Shown here piece by piece: positions 20,874 to 32,400 of a stretch of 64,000 nt of DNA; the stretch's first letter is position 1; every line of letters starts with the position of its first letter. Source of the DNA: Stenocarpella maydis (Eukaryota; Ascomycota; Sordariomycetes; Diaporthales; Diaporthaceae); NCBI GenBank assembly GCA_002270565.1, contig NQMI01000167.1:31049-95048 (forward strand), in the 5' to 3' direction. The notes under the pieces were generated by a model, which was not told where the DNA came from, ran no database searches, and was given only the letters and a program-made list of their open reading frames with translations. The position numbers and the translations under genes are program-made.

Positions 20874-23470
20874 TTAGATGTACCCGACATCCTCCTGGGC
20901 CCCAGCAACTGCCGTGTTCTCCTCCATGGCGACTCTGTTGGTGGATTCACTCTCGAGCATGTCGATACCCTCAATGCCAGCACCAAAGTCCATGACCAGG
21001 ATCTTGGGATCCTGTCCAGTAGACACGATCCTGCGGTAGTCGGATTTGGCGCTCAGCACCCAGCTGGCATGCCACCTAGGAAAGTCGAGCAGCTGACGGC
21101 CAGACTCCATATCGAACACCTTGATATCGGTGTCATACGAGCCCGAGATCAGACGTCCCGAAACACTGTCTATGTGCAGGGACCGCACCAAGCTCTCGTG
21201 CGCCTTCATCTCCCTGAGGCATTCGCCCGTGTTGGCGTCCCAGATACGAATCACCTTGTCGTTACCAGCGCTGGCCACGTATCTTCCATCCTCGCTGAAC
21301 TGGCTGCACGCCAGGCCCTTGGTGTGACCCACGAACTCGCGGATCTGCTTGCCCGTCTCGATGTTCCACAGCTTGACCCGGAAGTCCCCACTGCAGGAGA
21401 CAACCGTGTTACCGCGCATCTGCACTGCATTGACTGGTCCGCTGTGGCCTTTGAGCTGTTTTAGGAGCTGGCCGGTCTCTCTGTTCCAGACACATATGCT
21501 GATGTCCTTTGAGCAGGTCACGATATGCTTGTCATCGAAGCAGAGGTCAAGGACGGCAGCGGTGTGGTGGCGCAGACGCCGCACAGGACGGTAGCCGCCC
21601 TTGACGTCGTACACAATGCATGAGGCATCGGAGCTTCCCGTAACAAGGATATTGTCGTCGTACTGAAGGCAGAGGATAGACGCTTTGTGGTGTGTCTGGA
21701 AGGAGACCGTTGTGGGGACTGAGGTTGTGCGATTCTGTTCGGCATGCGCTCCCGTATGGGGCTCATGGCTCACTGAGTGCGTTGGATTTCCGTGCTCGTC
21801 GTAGAGCAAAGCGTTGTCCTTGATAACCTCGGGCGGGCCAATGACCAGCTTGCACGCCAAGGTATGCATGTCCCAGATGCGGATCGTCTTGTCCCGGGAG
21901 CCGGTGATGATCTTGTGCCTGTGCGGAAGTGTTCAGTATATACAGTCTGGTGCGGTAGAACCATGAGATATGACGGTGGGGAGGAGGGGTGGTCATACTC
22001 ATCGAATTGCAAGCAATAGATGCTGTCCGAGTGCCCGTTGAGATACATTGACGTGGCATGGCCCCGCTTCCATCTCTTGCTCAGCTCCTCGGTGACCCTG
22101 TAGGCGTCTTTCCAAGGGATGTTCGGCTGGATGACGGGCACGCCGAGTCCAGTGCCTGGCTGGATCGGGCTGCTCGTGGCATAGGTGCCGGTCTTCTCGC
22201 GCAGGTAAGACTCCCTCCAGATGTGTTGAGACGAGATCATGTCCCGCCACGATCTCGAGACCAGGCTTGCCCTCGCCAGATCTGCAGCATCGAGATGGGC
22301 AAGCACTTGGATCGCCAATTCCGCGGGCAGCCTGTCGATGAAGTCGATCCTGCTGATCTCTGGGGCACAGGCATACAGCACCCCTGCACCTTCTGACGAC
22401 ACCATGTCCAGGTCCTGCTGGTCGCCAGCGTCAGAGTCGGAGCTGGTGACAGCGATGCCAATGCCGCTCTCCCGGTCGGTCTGGGTCGAATCGAGGGTCA
22501 AGCGCTTGTTCTTCAAGACGGGCATATCGGCACGCCCCTGGGGGTGAACGGTGGGAAACATGTCGTGCTGCCAGGCGGCGGCGGCAGCTCGTGCGCCCGA
22601 GCCTCCATTCCGCGGTATGACAGGCGGCTCGCCGCCCACGCCCGGCCTGGGGACCGAGTAGGGGATGTCATCTTGTGGCTGATAAGGGACCTCGCGGGCG
22701 GGCATTGTGAAGTCACCGTACAGGACACGAGAGTGTCGGAAACTAGTAGCCTGCCGCAGACGGTGCCACGTCGCATTGATGCCGTGGCTGGTAGTCGGAC
22801 GAGACTGCTGTGTACTGACTCGGGAGGGAGACAAGCCTCCTAAGGGCGAGGGCGGGGTTGTCTGTATGTGATGGTGCGAGTACGAAGGAGTGTGGCCAGA
22901 TCGATGATGCTGCCGGGGCGTGTCGCGTGACTCTTGGAATGTGTCGGTGGCAATGGAGGTCCGACGGTGAACCAGGCCCTTGAGGGAGACAGAGGCGCGC
23001 CTGAAGATGCCGCTTATCCTGCCCTTGCCCTTTCCCTTGCCGGCGCCTGTGAAGCCTGGGGAGGCGGTCTCGTCGTCGGCGAAGGCGGGGACGGAACCGG
23101 AGCCTGGTGGCGGCCTAGAGGCGGGGGCCGAGCTGGGGGCGGCGGCGGCCAGTTGGGCAGCCGCGCTGGCGCTTTCAAAGGAGTAGTCACGGAACTTGGC
23201 CTCGATGGCGTCGGGCGTGATGATGTGGGACTTTGGCCGCCAGGGCAACGACATGCTTCGGCGTTGCTTTGTAGTGTTGCTCCGGCGGGGAAGGGGCGCA
23301 CAGCAGGCGAAGGAGGACGAAGGGGAGGGTGTGTAGGAGTACTGGCGCGGCTTGGTCGGAAAGGGGAGGGTGTCGATGGACGAGTCGTTGTCGGCTTCGG
23401 GGTACAGGGCGTCATGGGCAGGAGCCCAGTCGGAGACTGGGAAGATTCGATGGGCCGAGGAAGACGGCAT
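20874..23470 (-). CDS. F-box and WD40-repeat protein (SCF substrate receptor)
   Basis: Exon 1 (23470-21999) and exon 2 (21918-20874) give 838 residues; the 80 bp intron splits the Glu codon in QFDEHKI. The ATG at 23470 is used because the longer frame starts with TTG. Residues 1-370 are disordered and rich in Ser/Pro/Arg, with likely phosphorylation sites. An F-box lies at about 372-420 (FIDRLPAELAIQVLAHLD, LARASLVSRSW). Seven WD repeats follow (about 478-810), for example HKIITGSRDKTIRIWD, VSCSGDFRVKLWN and RYVASAGNDKVIRIWD. The F-box binds Skp1 while the propeller selects phosphorylated targets for ubiquitination. The layout matches fungal Pof1/Met30/Cdc4-type receptors, but the target cannot be told from sequence. 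Confidence 0.93.
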
Positions 23471-26400
23471 GGCTGGTCGTGGGTCGGGGGGCGAGGGTCG
23501 AGGGACGCAATGGCCCAAGGTGGGTATGTGCGAGTGCGATGCTGCTGCTGCTGCTGCGGCGGTGGTGTGTCGTCTTGTTGTAGTGCGGCGCGGTTTCGTA
23601 CTGAATGTCGAGGCTTGTGGTGGAAAGAGCAGCCGTCCGGGTGCTTGCGTCTCCTCTTCAATCCTATGACCTCAGTCTTCCGTCTTGGTCTTTGCTTGCA
23701 GGCGGACTGGGCTGGCACTGAGACTGGGCAGATGAGGGTGGAGGCGAAAGCTCAGGCGCGTCGCAAGGGCAGGGCTGGATGGCAGGCACGAACGAACGAC
23801 AAGCAATGTCGGGAATACGACAACAACAAGAGGCAACAAGACCACGGGACGAGACGACAATACAAAGGGCAACAGGGCGAGGAGGCGAAGAGATGAGGAG
23901 GCGAAGCGGTGCGAGGCGGTGCGCGACGATGTGGGTGGATGATATACAAGGCGGTGCGAGACGAATAGATTGTTGGGCGGCACGGGCTGTCGGTAAGAAA
24001 GGGTGACTAAGGTGGCTAGGCTATCCCGGTTACGGGGCAGCCACTCGATTGAACGGGATGTTGATTGTAGTAGTAGTAAGTACTGGTGGCTGTTGTTGTT
24101 GTTGTTATGATGACGGAGACAGTGTAGCAAGGACAGGAACAGAGCCGACGAAAGAAAGAAGAGGCAGGATGGTGAACCATTGGACGGTGACGAGATGCGG
24201 TGCGTTGCGCCGGGCCTGTGCTTTGCGCCTTGCGCTTTGCTCTTTTTCTGTTTTCCCCTTGGGAAGAGGAGAAAGCCAGGTCGAGTCAAGTCAGGATGCT
24301 GAGACGAGACGCGGACAGACAAGCAGGAGGAACAAGGCGCAAGCAAGCTGGCAAGCTGGCACACCGAGAGGCTGGTAAGGCCGGCCGGCAGGCGGGCAAA
24401 TGGGATGGATGGCAGGATGAGTGGGTGGTGGTGGTGTAGGCTGATTGAGACCACCCCTTGGGAAGAGACCGAAAAAATAGCATGCATCGGGAAAAGGGTG
24501 CACGCATGCATGCTGCCATCCCAAGCAACTGCAGCCCAAGTCACGGCCATGGCCACTAGACTGATTGCAACCTGCCACTACCTGTTACATGGCCCATGCG
24601 CCAGTATTACTAGCGCATGGTGTTCCCGTCTTGCATCTGACGTGCCATTTGCCCTGGCACTGACCGCCCCGGACAAGGGGGGGGAAGATACAGGGGGTGG
24701 GGCCCGGCAGGAGAGTCGGGCAGGGGGTGGGGATTGGCAACGGGTGGCAGGGGCTACCACGGCTGCACGACTGGGCTCCGGGCTCTGGCTTATTAGGGGA
24801 GAAGGGGGGAGGGAAGATGGAAGGGGGCCTCGAGGGGAGGAATCACATGTTGCTACTGCTACACTGCACCACACCAGATACAGGGCACAAGAATACTACC
24901 ACCTTGCACTCCATTGCACTCACCTCAACTGCGGTCCAGGCACTGCACTGTCAGGACTGTCAGGTCAGTGCCAAGCCGGTCGGGGGCCAAGGGGGCGGCC
25001 CATGAAGGTCTGGGGCTGAGGTCTGAGGTCGGAGGTCGGAGGTCTGAGGTCTGAAGGGGGACTGTCTCGAGGAGAGTCACGCAACATCAATCGCAGGGTC
25101 CAGCCGCTAACAAGCATTCTCCAGACTGAGATCGATCCGAGGGTTGGCCCAAGTTGGGGGCAGGAGGGGGGGATGAGGGGATCAGCCTGACCCCCAAGTA
25201 TTCTATCGAATCAAACATAGCACCACCACGACAAATCCGTCTCAGTCAGCCCTGGCCTATTCCCACTGATTCCCAAGAGAGAATATTCCCTACCTAGACA
25301 TACTTCAGTGAGTGTGCGCGACTCTTGTCCGTGTTTCGATTCTTTGGCGGCAAGCTGACACCAACACAGTCGGCATGAGCCAGGTGGGGAAACAAAACAT
25401 CAGCCATCAAAGAATGGAGAGACGTTGCAGAGCCACCAGAGTCATGTCATTGCCCGAATCGGATCGGGGGTCCATGGTTGGTAGCCGAAGGGGGCAGCAC
25501 CAGAAACAAATTCTCTGTTCTTCTGTTCTGTTCACCTCTTCGATGGCCCTGGCCGGCCCACCCCTTTCCGTCCTGCCTGGCACGACTGGCTCTGGCTGGC
25601 TGGCTAGCCCTCATGCCGATCCCACCTGGTTGCCAGGTTGCCATGCAAGCACGCAGGACGCCGGCCCTGGAACTAGAGAAATCCGGAACCTCAAATCTTA
25701 CAACGCCCGCCGCCCTGGCCGAAAACGGCAACTGGAAACTCTTCCCTCGCCCCAAAACCAGGAACAAGCCGCCAGCAACCAGGTCGTAGCCAGACAGACA
25801 CCAAGGATGCTGCTGGCTGCGTGCGACTTAGCAGCCGGCCACTCTGCCGGCCATGACAGAGAGCATCGCACCGACGCTGGGGCCGTGGCGATGCCAACAG
25901 CGTGCCGTGGCGTTGGTCTCAAGGGTGATTGATGGCTGATGCAATCTGGCCGTGTCCATTCCGCCGCGCCGACCAGCAACCGACAGCAGCCCGGCTCATG
26001 CGAGGGAGGCCCCATGCAATGTGAACCGACTCGTGGACCGAGGTCAGGATGTCGGGCCTAACCGCGGGTGCCCGAAACCAGATGGTCCGACCTCCATCGG
26101 CTTCTTTTCTTCTGCTTCTTCTTTTCTGCATGGGAGATCATTTGTCGACGGCTGCCTATCCGAGGTACAACACTGCGTGCTGTGTATGTGCTCGTCCCGG
26201 CGGACGACACCCACCACGACGATATTGCATCCCGCCGAGTAGGCCCGGCAGCATGCCTTCCGGCCTCCCCAGCGACTGCGCCCCCTGGTGCATGGTAAGC
26301 CAGGGCCAGGAGAGCGGCCCGCTCTGGTGGGTATGCACATACCCATTGATGCACGACATGCAACGACCCGCAGCCCGTTCCTGCCACTCCGGCCATGCGC

Positions 26401-27057
26401 AGTGAGGATAGGCACCAACGACTTGAGCCGCACTGGCCGTCTGTACATGTGCTTTGCTCGGGAAGTCGAGACGCCGGACCTGTGCCTCGCCTCAGCCGCC
26501 ATCTCCGCCACAAAAGCCATGGCACCCCCCTTGATATTCCATGTGTCGAACAAGAGCTCGTAAGAACTCCCTGTCTGCGCTCGCCTCGAACCCCAGAGTC
26601 AGTATTCTTGGCTGGTAATTGGCACAGCTTCTGGCAAGGGACCAGATCTTGCAGGTGTCGAGCAGGGCATCAAGTGCCCCTACAAGTGATTCTCGAGACC
26701 TTCAAGTAGGTTATCCACAATCATTCTTCTCACGAGGCAATTTAGACTTCGTCAGCACTTGGCCGCGTCGATCCCAAACAACAAGGGCAATCATGCCGCT
26801 CAGCACCCTGCAACGTCTCTAGTGTAGTTAACCAGCTCGACGGGCTCAGTCGCATACAAAGCGCCACGAGCAAAGCGCGCCATTCTTTTCAAATTGTATG
26901 CTTGGTCTTCTGGCTGCTGGGTGCAAATCTCGGGCAGGGTAGACTATTAGCATGGTTAAGCAAGTCGAGGTCTGCGGAGCTACCCACACAGGCGAGGCCA
27001 AGCCCCAGGCACATGCTCACCCGATCAGCAGCCCCGAGAAGATCACGCTGTAGGGTT
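23471..27057. other. 3.6 kb low-complexity, gene-free region
   Basis: Many overlapping open frames are present on both strands, but all are low-complexity (Ser/Pro/His/Arg runs), lack domains and overlap each other. Short repeats include CTG/CTT runs (about 23540-23560 and 24080-24105) and a 7-bp tandem repeat (25019-25053). Closest to 23470 it is the promoter and probable long 5' leader of the F-box gene. Nothing else can be supported. Confidence 0.5.
25019..25053. repeat. 7-bp tandem repeat, five copies
   Basis: Five copies of AGGTCTG/AGGTCGG in a row. Confidence 0.85.
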
Positions 27058-27291
27058 CTAGTCCTTATTGCTCTCAACATCGCCATCGGGCGCTTCCTCA
27101 TCCTCCGCCTCACCAAAATCAGCTCCCTCCTCGTACTCTACCTCGGATTGGTCGCACTCGGCATTGTCTGATTGGAGCTCGCTCAGCCTCTTGGCGGTGG
27201 GCTCTTGAACAGGCTTCTTTTCCTCCTCAAAGTCGTCACAGGAATCCTCCCGTCCCAAGAAATTGTGTTCCTCGTAAAATCGTAAGATCAA
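27058..27291 (-). CDS. weak ORF: acidic 77-residue frame, possible terminal exon or remnant
   Basis: An open frame of up to 77 codons with a very acidic C-terminal half (EYEEGADFGEAEDEEAPDGD). The composition is protein-like, but there is no recognised family, no good upstream exon, and its first listed codon has no supporting context. It may be the last exon of an unrecognised gene, a remnant, or chance. Confidence 0.2.
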   Translation of the reverse strand: MILRFYEEHNFLGREDSCDDFEEEKKPVQEPTAKRLSELQSDNAECDQSEVEYEEGADFGEAEDEEAPDGDVESNKD

Positions 27292-28683
27292 AGTTACCTC
27301 TCTTCATCTAGGCTCCCCGAGGTCGCAAGACGTCTTTCGCCTTTGGTGGCAGGGAAAATGCAGCGCCATTGGCGGTGATAACATACCTACTTAAGTACCC
27401 AGGTAGGTATTCTCTGGTTGAGAATCCGTCCAGTCCATACTGACCATGGATGGAAGCATTCGTGACTTTTTACAGATAATTGAGACCTATGTGTGCCAGT
27501 TCCGTGTGGAAATATCAATTTATGCAAACCCCCTCCCCCCCCCCCCCAAAAAAAAAAAAACCTCCCAGACTGCAACGGATCCCAGCTGTCTACCTAGGTA
27601 GCTGACTTTTCTCACAACTTAGCCTCCAGGCCTATGTTCTTCTCCAATAAAAATAAGTATCCAGTATCCAACACGATCTCTCAATTTCCATATCCCCACA
27701 GTACTAGTGATATCTGAGTGGAATATTCTGATACAATTGTGTAGGATATAGAAATGACGAGGATGAAGAGGGTGTTGTTGATCTTGATTTACTAGAGCTT
27801 CTATAAATATCTTAAAGGCACCCTTTAAGGTTTCGTGAATGGTACCTAGGTATATTGCAGAGTTGATGAATGCATACTTAGGTACAAAACTTGAGTCTAT
27901 GTAATCAGACGAGGCATGCTTTGTCAACCATGGCCTGTATTCTTCAATGAATAAGCAGAAGACTTCATATTGCAGTTTGTGTGGAAGAGCACGGGAGATC
28001 ACTCCAAGTGGTTCACCAAACGAAACTGGCCGGTTCCAACATGGCAGACTTCAAATCTTGGGACCGCGGACAATGGCTTGTGGACTCCAGATGGCGAATC
28101 ACAGTGGATATCTGGACCTTTGCCAGGCCAATCAATCCTCGCTAGCTCCGTTGTGGAATTTTCTCGAGGCATCTCTCCCGTCCTTTCAGATATTTAAACC
28201 CTCCACTCCAACCTATCTACCATCCTCCATCCCTCTCAACCATAAGCCTGAAACATCTTCCATTTCCTCATCAACCATTTGGTCGACTATTCTCTACAAC
28301 CCTCCCTCAAGCCACACGAGCACAAGCAGCGTGGGTGCCCCGTTGATCCACGCAATGGGGCTCCCACGAGGGCAATTCCAGCCAGACTTAGGAGGACTCG
28401 AAGAGTCAGGGAACCGAACATGGACAGCAGCACCCCGAGGCACCTCACGATGTAAATCTCCACGACCATGCTGCAGGTTCCAGCCTCAAGCAAGCCCATG
28501 ATCATGATTGAGTTGCGATACCAAGGACAGGTGCCTTGCTTGCCCTCTTCTTTCCCTTATCCCATCGACCACAGGGTCGAATACATCTCAGGGATGCTCA
28601 ACTTGGCCCCCTTTACCTCTTCCTACTCAACCATAGGGTTGAACGCCTCTGCGTGGCTCCTATACCGGCAAACAAGCAGCATC
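27292..28683. other. gene-poor stretch
   Basis: A 127-codon open frame on the minus strand (27619-28002) has no recognised family and no ATG in a good context. A C-tract/A-tract junction lies at about 27530-27560. The first two copies of the dyad repeat are at 28236 and 28565. Confidence 0.4.
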
Positions 28684-29194
28684 AATGGCGCCGACGCTGT
28701 GCAAGTACGACAGCTTCACGGATCGCTTCGATACCGTCGCCAACGCGCTCAAGGTAAGGCCTTGATTTCTAGGATAACTAGTCCTCTCCGTGGCGAACAA
28801 CCAACAGTCAACTGACACAGAACAACGTGAGCAGGTGAGCAAGCTATTGGTACGCAGCGCTTTTGACTCAGAAGAATGGGTCAATCGCATCGCCTCAAAC
28901 CCGGAAGGGGGGCTGCAACTCAAAAAGCAGAACATGAAGATCAATTCTGGCAAGGGCCAGAAGATCAAGTTCGAGAGGCTACCACAATAGGTCTCCAGAT
29001 CTCGGGTGCCCTGGACAAGAGCCTGCCAAAGAGAGGTCCGGCAGAAGACGGCTCCTGTCCGAGGAAGAGGCGGTAATGTCACTGGTACACCGCGAAAGCC
29101 TCTGAGTGGAACTCGATCTGTCAACCAGAGGGTTGACGCTCCCCTAGAAACTTCCAAGCATCCACGGCCTCTTTCTTGTCAACCAAAGGGTTGA
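28236..29194. repeat. five dispersed 16-bp dyads TCAACC-ANAG-GGTTGA
   Basis: Copies at 28236-28251 (one arm degraded), 28565-28580, 28627-28642, 29121-29136 and 29179-29194, all in the same orientation relative to the ANAG centre. The 28565 copy reads TCGACC-ACAG-GGTCGA: both arms are changed so that pairing is kept. The 29121 copy extends to an 18-bp dyad. The repeats could be binding sites for a dimeric protein or RNA hairpins. They surround the weak small gene at 28684. Confidence 0.7.
28684..28990 (+). CDS. putative small two-exon gene, unknown function
   Basis: Exon 1 from the ATG at 28684 reads MAPTLCKYDSFTDRFDTVAN and ends ALK before a GTAAGG donor at 28754. A CAACAG acceptor near 28807 restores the frame, giving STDTEQREQVSKLLVRSAF and then a basic end (NSGKGQKIKFERL) at a stop at 28988-28990. 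The product is about 83 residues, Lys-rich at the C-terminus, with no recognised domain or signal peptide. The donor is good, and frame agreement supports it weakly. Dyad repeats flank it on both sides. It could equally be a chance splice model. Confidence 0.3.
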
Positions 29195-30403
29195 TCAAAC
29201 CCTGGGGCAGCTCATGAGCCCGCAAGACTCTGGTCGGTCGGAAGAAGACTGCGTCCAGCAAGGTAGCTGCTGGTCGCAAGAAGACCAAGAGCAAACATCC
29301 CCCTTCGCGCCCGGAGTGATCTGCCCAGGTTGCTGGACCAAGCTTGCCCTCCACCGGACGCTCTCCGCATGCAATGCGTCCCTCTACGCCACCAACATCG
29401 ACATGGGGGGCTCGGCCTCGAGCGCAACAACTGATGAGCTGGGCGGCACGACCACAGCTGGTCCGAAAATTTTCAGGAAGAAATACGATAAGCTCATCAA
29501 GGAGATGCCCGCCTTGGTTTGCCTATGTGTTCAAGGCATCAGGCGCATTGGCTCCGGAGGGAGCCCACTGGGCGTGTTGGTAAGTTCCTTCTCAAGAAGA
29601 TGAACACACTGAGAATTCCAACACTCGCAAACCGCTACCCCAGAGGGAACCATCTGACGCAGAGGCGGATTGCCAGCAGGCTGCTAGAAACTTATCTACA
29701 AGGAATACGGCTAGTAGGGGGTTCTCAACAGCAGTCACCGAAGAGAGAGGAGCCATGCTGACATTGACATTGCTCTTCGCATACCAATGGAGAATGGCCA
29801 GCCATGGGGTACGCATCAGAAGGATCCACCCGCCATCTCTGGTTATCATGTCTGGTTCCCATATTGATCACTGGCATGTAGTGAAGATGGGACGACCGGC
29901 GGATCTGGCTTGGGCTGGAAAATTGTAAAACGCTACACCTCTGCAGGCCAATCTCCCTTTTTTCTCCTTTGGTTCTTCTCACAAGCTACGGGAACTTGAA
30001 CCCAGAGACATCGACGAAATATAAGAGTTACACTAAAAACCGTGGTGAGAACTCTTGACAAAGTACAGGTATGTGTGCTGGACCCCTTCTATGATTAACT
30101 TGATGGCAGCCTCCTCCTTCTTGTCACACAACAACATTTCAGGCATTACCAGACACTGAAACATACCCTGAAATGGATATAAATTGACGGCTCTGCTCCT
30201 GAGAACCGCTATTTATACTCAACCACCCCCTTCCCAACCTCTTGTTTCATCTACTAAGCCCCTACCTATATGTTGGCCCTGGCACAAGCAACAGCAGAGC
30301 AACACTCAGTTATAAACATAACAATCAGCTAAGAGCAGCAACAGCCCTCAGCTCCCTGTCAGAGAGTCAACCGAGCAAGGCCAACGCAATCACTCGATTC
30401 AAG
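28991..30403. other. spacer with unresolved short frames
   Basis: Open frames near 29214-29603 contain a Lys-rich segment in one frame and a GxxKIFRKKYDKLIKEMPAL segment in another. No single spliced model was convincing. The last 200 bp include TATA-like ATATAAATTG (about 30175) and TATTTATAC (about 30210) ahead of the SANT-like gene. Confidence 0.4.
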
Positions 30404-31143
30404 ATGCCTCGACGAACGATCGCGGAGCGTGCCGCTGCGGGTGAGATCCTGAGCGCCCAGGGCCTGACCCAAGCAGAGCAGGACGAGCTGCTCCTCTGGG
30501 CAAGGGGTCAAGACCCACCGATGCCATACATTCAGATCCGCCGCCAATTCGGCTTCACTGTGACCGCCGCGACCCTGCGCGGCCGGTACTTGAACGCCAG
30601 CAGAGGTCGCCTGCCCCGTGTGCCGACATTCGCCGCCACAGATGTGAGTTTATACAGACTCTTCTCCCCCCACACTACACTTGCGACATCGCCGACAATA
30701 CAACACAATTCCCCTTGCCCCAATCCCCGCGGCCCTCAGCCGAGAGGGAAAGGAGCTGACCGCATCTGCTCCACGACTAGGACCGCCTCCTCCTACGTGC
30801 CGTCGACAACTTCGCGACGGGCCCGCTCGACCAGCCCAGGAGCTTGGACGGCATCTGGAAGGCGGTGCGAAGGTACATCGGCGAGAACGGCGGCTCCACC
30901 ACCGCCGGCAAGAACAAGCTCAAGGCGCGGTGGCACGCGCTGCGCGCCCAGGCTGCCCAGAACCGGCGCCGGGGACGCCTTGCAGCGCCCCGGCGGGAGT
31001 CGACGCACCACGCCGGCCTCACCTGGGGGCACTACGATTCTCTCTCAGAGGACGAGCTCAGGGAGGCTGGGCTCACCGAGGCAGAGATACAGGAGCGGCT
31101 CAAGGCGGCCAAGAAGACATACCAAAGGGGTCGGAAAGGTTAA
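30404..31143 (+). CDS. SANT/Myb-like putative DNA-binding protein (two exons)
   Basis: Exons 30404-30643 and 30781-31143 (137 bp intron, GTGAGT donor, CTGAC branch site, ACTAG acceptor) give 200 residues. Exon 1 encodes two helical blocks; GLTQAEQDELLLWARGQ and IQIRRQFGFTVTAATLRGRY look like a helix-turn-helix unit. Exon 2 starts DDRLLLRAVDNF and continues IWKAVRRYIGENGG and KLKARWHALRAQ, the spacing of hydrophobic/Trp positions in a Myb/SANT-like domain. The C-terminus is Arg/Lys-rich. There is no signal peptide. It is probably a nuclear DNA-binding or chromatin protein; the exact family is not certain. The start was chosen at MPRRTIAE; an upstream in-frame extension is not protein-like. Confidence 0.7.
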
Positions 31144-31294
31144 GTGTGCTCTTGCGCCACGGGGGCGGAGGTAGGAGGAGAGGGATGGGAGGGACCGGAG
31201 GGGCAATACAAACTTGATACTAAAGAGACTCGCGAATACTCTGCTGCCGAGGAAAACAGACACAGTCAGCAAGCACCACAGCTGTATTCCCTTC

Positions 31295-32400
31295 TTAACC
31301 ATCCCGTGCACCGCACCCAATCCTCCCCAGGACATCCCACAGCTGCCCCGGGTCCTCCCGCAGGGCATTCCACTCAGCCTCGCTCTTGACCAGCGCGGTG
31401 CCCGCGAGCACGGTCCCGTTGAGCGCCAGCCGCCCGACCTCCCTCCCGTCCCGGGACCGGACGGCGCCCCCCTCCGCCGCGCGCGGGCACACCACCAGGG
31501 AGGTCAGCGTCATCCCGAGGTTGTAGCTGATCCTCGCGGGGGCGCCCCCGGCCGCCGCGCCGTCCCCCAGGTCCCCCGCGCCCACCGCCACCCCCGCCGC
31601 GGCGCACGCCTCGCGGTACAGCCTGAGTAGGCAGACCGCAGGGCCTCTGGCGCGGCGTCGCCCGCTATCCGCTCCGCAAGGTTGGGCCAGCGGCCCCGCC
31701 CGCCCCGCCCGCCGTCCGCGGCGAGGCGGTCGGGAGCCCGTCCAGCCCGCGCCGTCCTCCTCCTCCTCCTCCTCCTCCTCCTCCGGCAGCCCCTCGCGCA
31801 TCCTGTCCACCGGCAGGAGTGCAGGTGCCTGTGCGGCTGGCTGGCGCCGCTGTGCTCGCCCGAGTTGAAGAAGACAAAGAGCCCCCCGTCCCTGCCGCCC
31901 CCGTGCCCGTGCCCGTGGTACGCCCGCACGCACGCGTGCGCCGCGGCCAGGTCGTCCGCCCCCAGGAGGTGTGTCTGCTGCTTGAACGTGCGCGTGACCA
32001 GGATGGAGTGTTCCGGGACCACGGCGAACTTGTTCAGCACGAGGCGGTGGCGCGGCCCGATGTCCGCGACCAGGGCCGCGGGCGGCGGGTTCTCGAACGG
32101 GTTGAGGTGCTTCGCCGCCTTGTTGCCCTCGCCGTTGCTGGCTGGTGGGGGGCCTTTGGGCTTGTTGGCCAGGGACGGCGAGAACCGGAGTTGGAACTGA
32201 AGGGGGTGTTAGCAGTTCTGACAAGATGGCCTGCGAGAGTTTGGTGGTGGGACTGCTCCGGGAGTATTTACTGGGACTGATCCCAGCTTTAGGACGGCGA
32301 CCTGTGTAGGATAGAAGTTGACATCGCCGTTGGCCCTGGCAGCGTTGAATCTGGCCGCCACCAGCCCCGGGAGATCGGCCGGGACCTTGATGTCCGACAT
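31295..32400 (-). CDS. Ap4A phosphorylase / ATP adenylyltransferase (Apa1/2-like) with apparent frameshifts
   Basis: Exon 1 (32400-32272) encodes MSDIKVPADLPGLV and VNFYPTQVAVLKLGSVP; the 75 bp intron ends at 32197; exon 2 resumes FQLRFSPSLANKP, as in Apa1/Apa2. The GEHSGASQPHRHLQ region holds the HIT-superfamily active-site histidines. The family converts Ap4A plus phosphate to ATP and ADP in the cytosol. The frame is not continuous: after HRHL one base is missing before LLPVDRM (near 31826), the frame returns in the GAG-repeat region (about 31690-31790), and one base is missing again between AYSG and LYREACAAAG (near 31626). The end ISYNLGMTLTSLVVCPR to GTALVKSEAEWN is normal for the family. 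Either the gene is recently inactivated or this GC-rich stretch was misread. Spans are given across the shifts. Confidence 0.8.
31753..31784. repeat. CTC/GAG triplet repeat in a coding region
   Basis: About ten CTC triplets, which in the Apa1/2-like gene would encode a run of Glu. This is a likely site of length slippage and lies between the frame changes described for that gene. Confidence 0.9.

Noticed and set aside
22934..23896. 320-codon plus-strand frame
   Set aside because: Antisense to the F-box gene and its leader; Gly/Arg-rich shadow.
23672..24556. 294-codon minus-strand frame upstream of the F-box gene
   Set aside because: Ser/Leu/Pro/His runs only, no domain, several overlapping frames equally open; likely leader or non-coding DNA.
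26044..26563. several overlapping 90-170 codon frames
   Set aside because: Open on both strands, no domain, no splice support.
27619..28002. 127-codon minus-strand frame
   Set aside because: Protein-like in places but no ATG in good context, no family and no splice partner; kept only as a note.
29214..29603. 129-codon plus-strand frame
   Set aside because: Two competing frames with partly protein-like pieces; no consistent spliced model.
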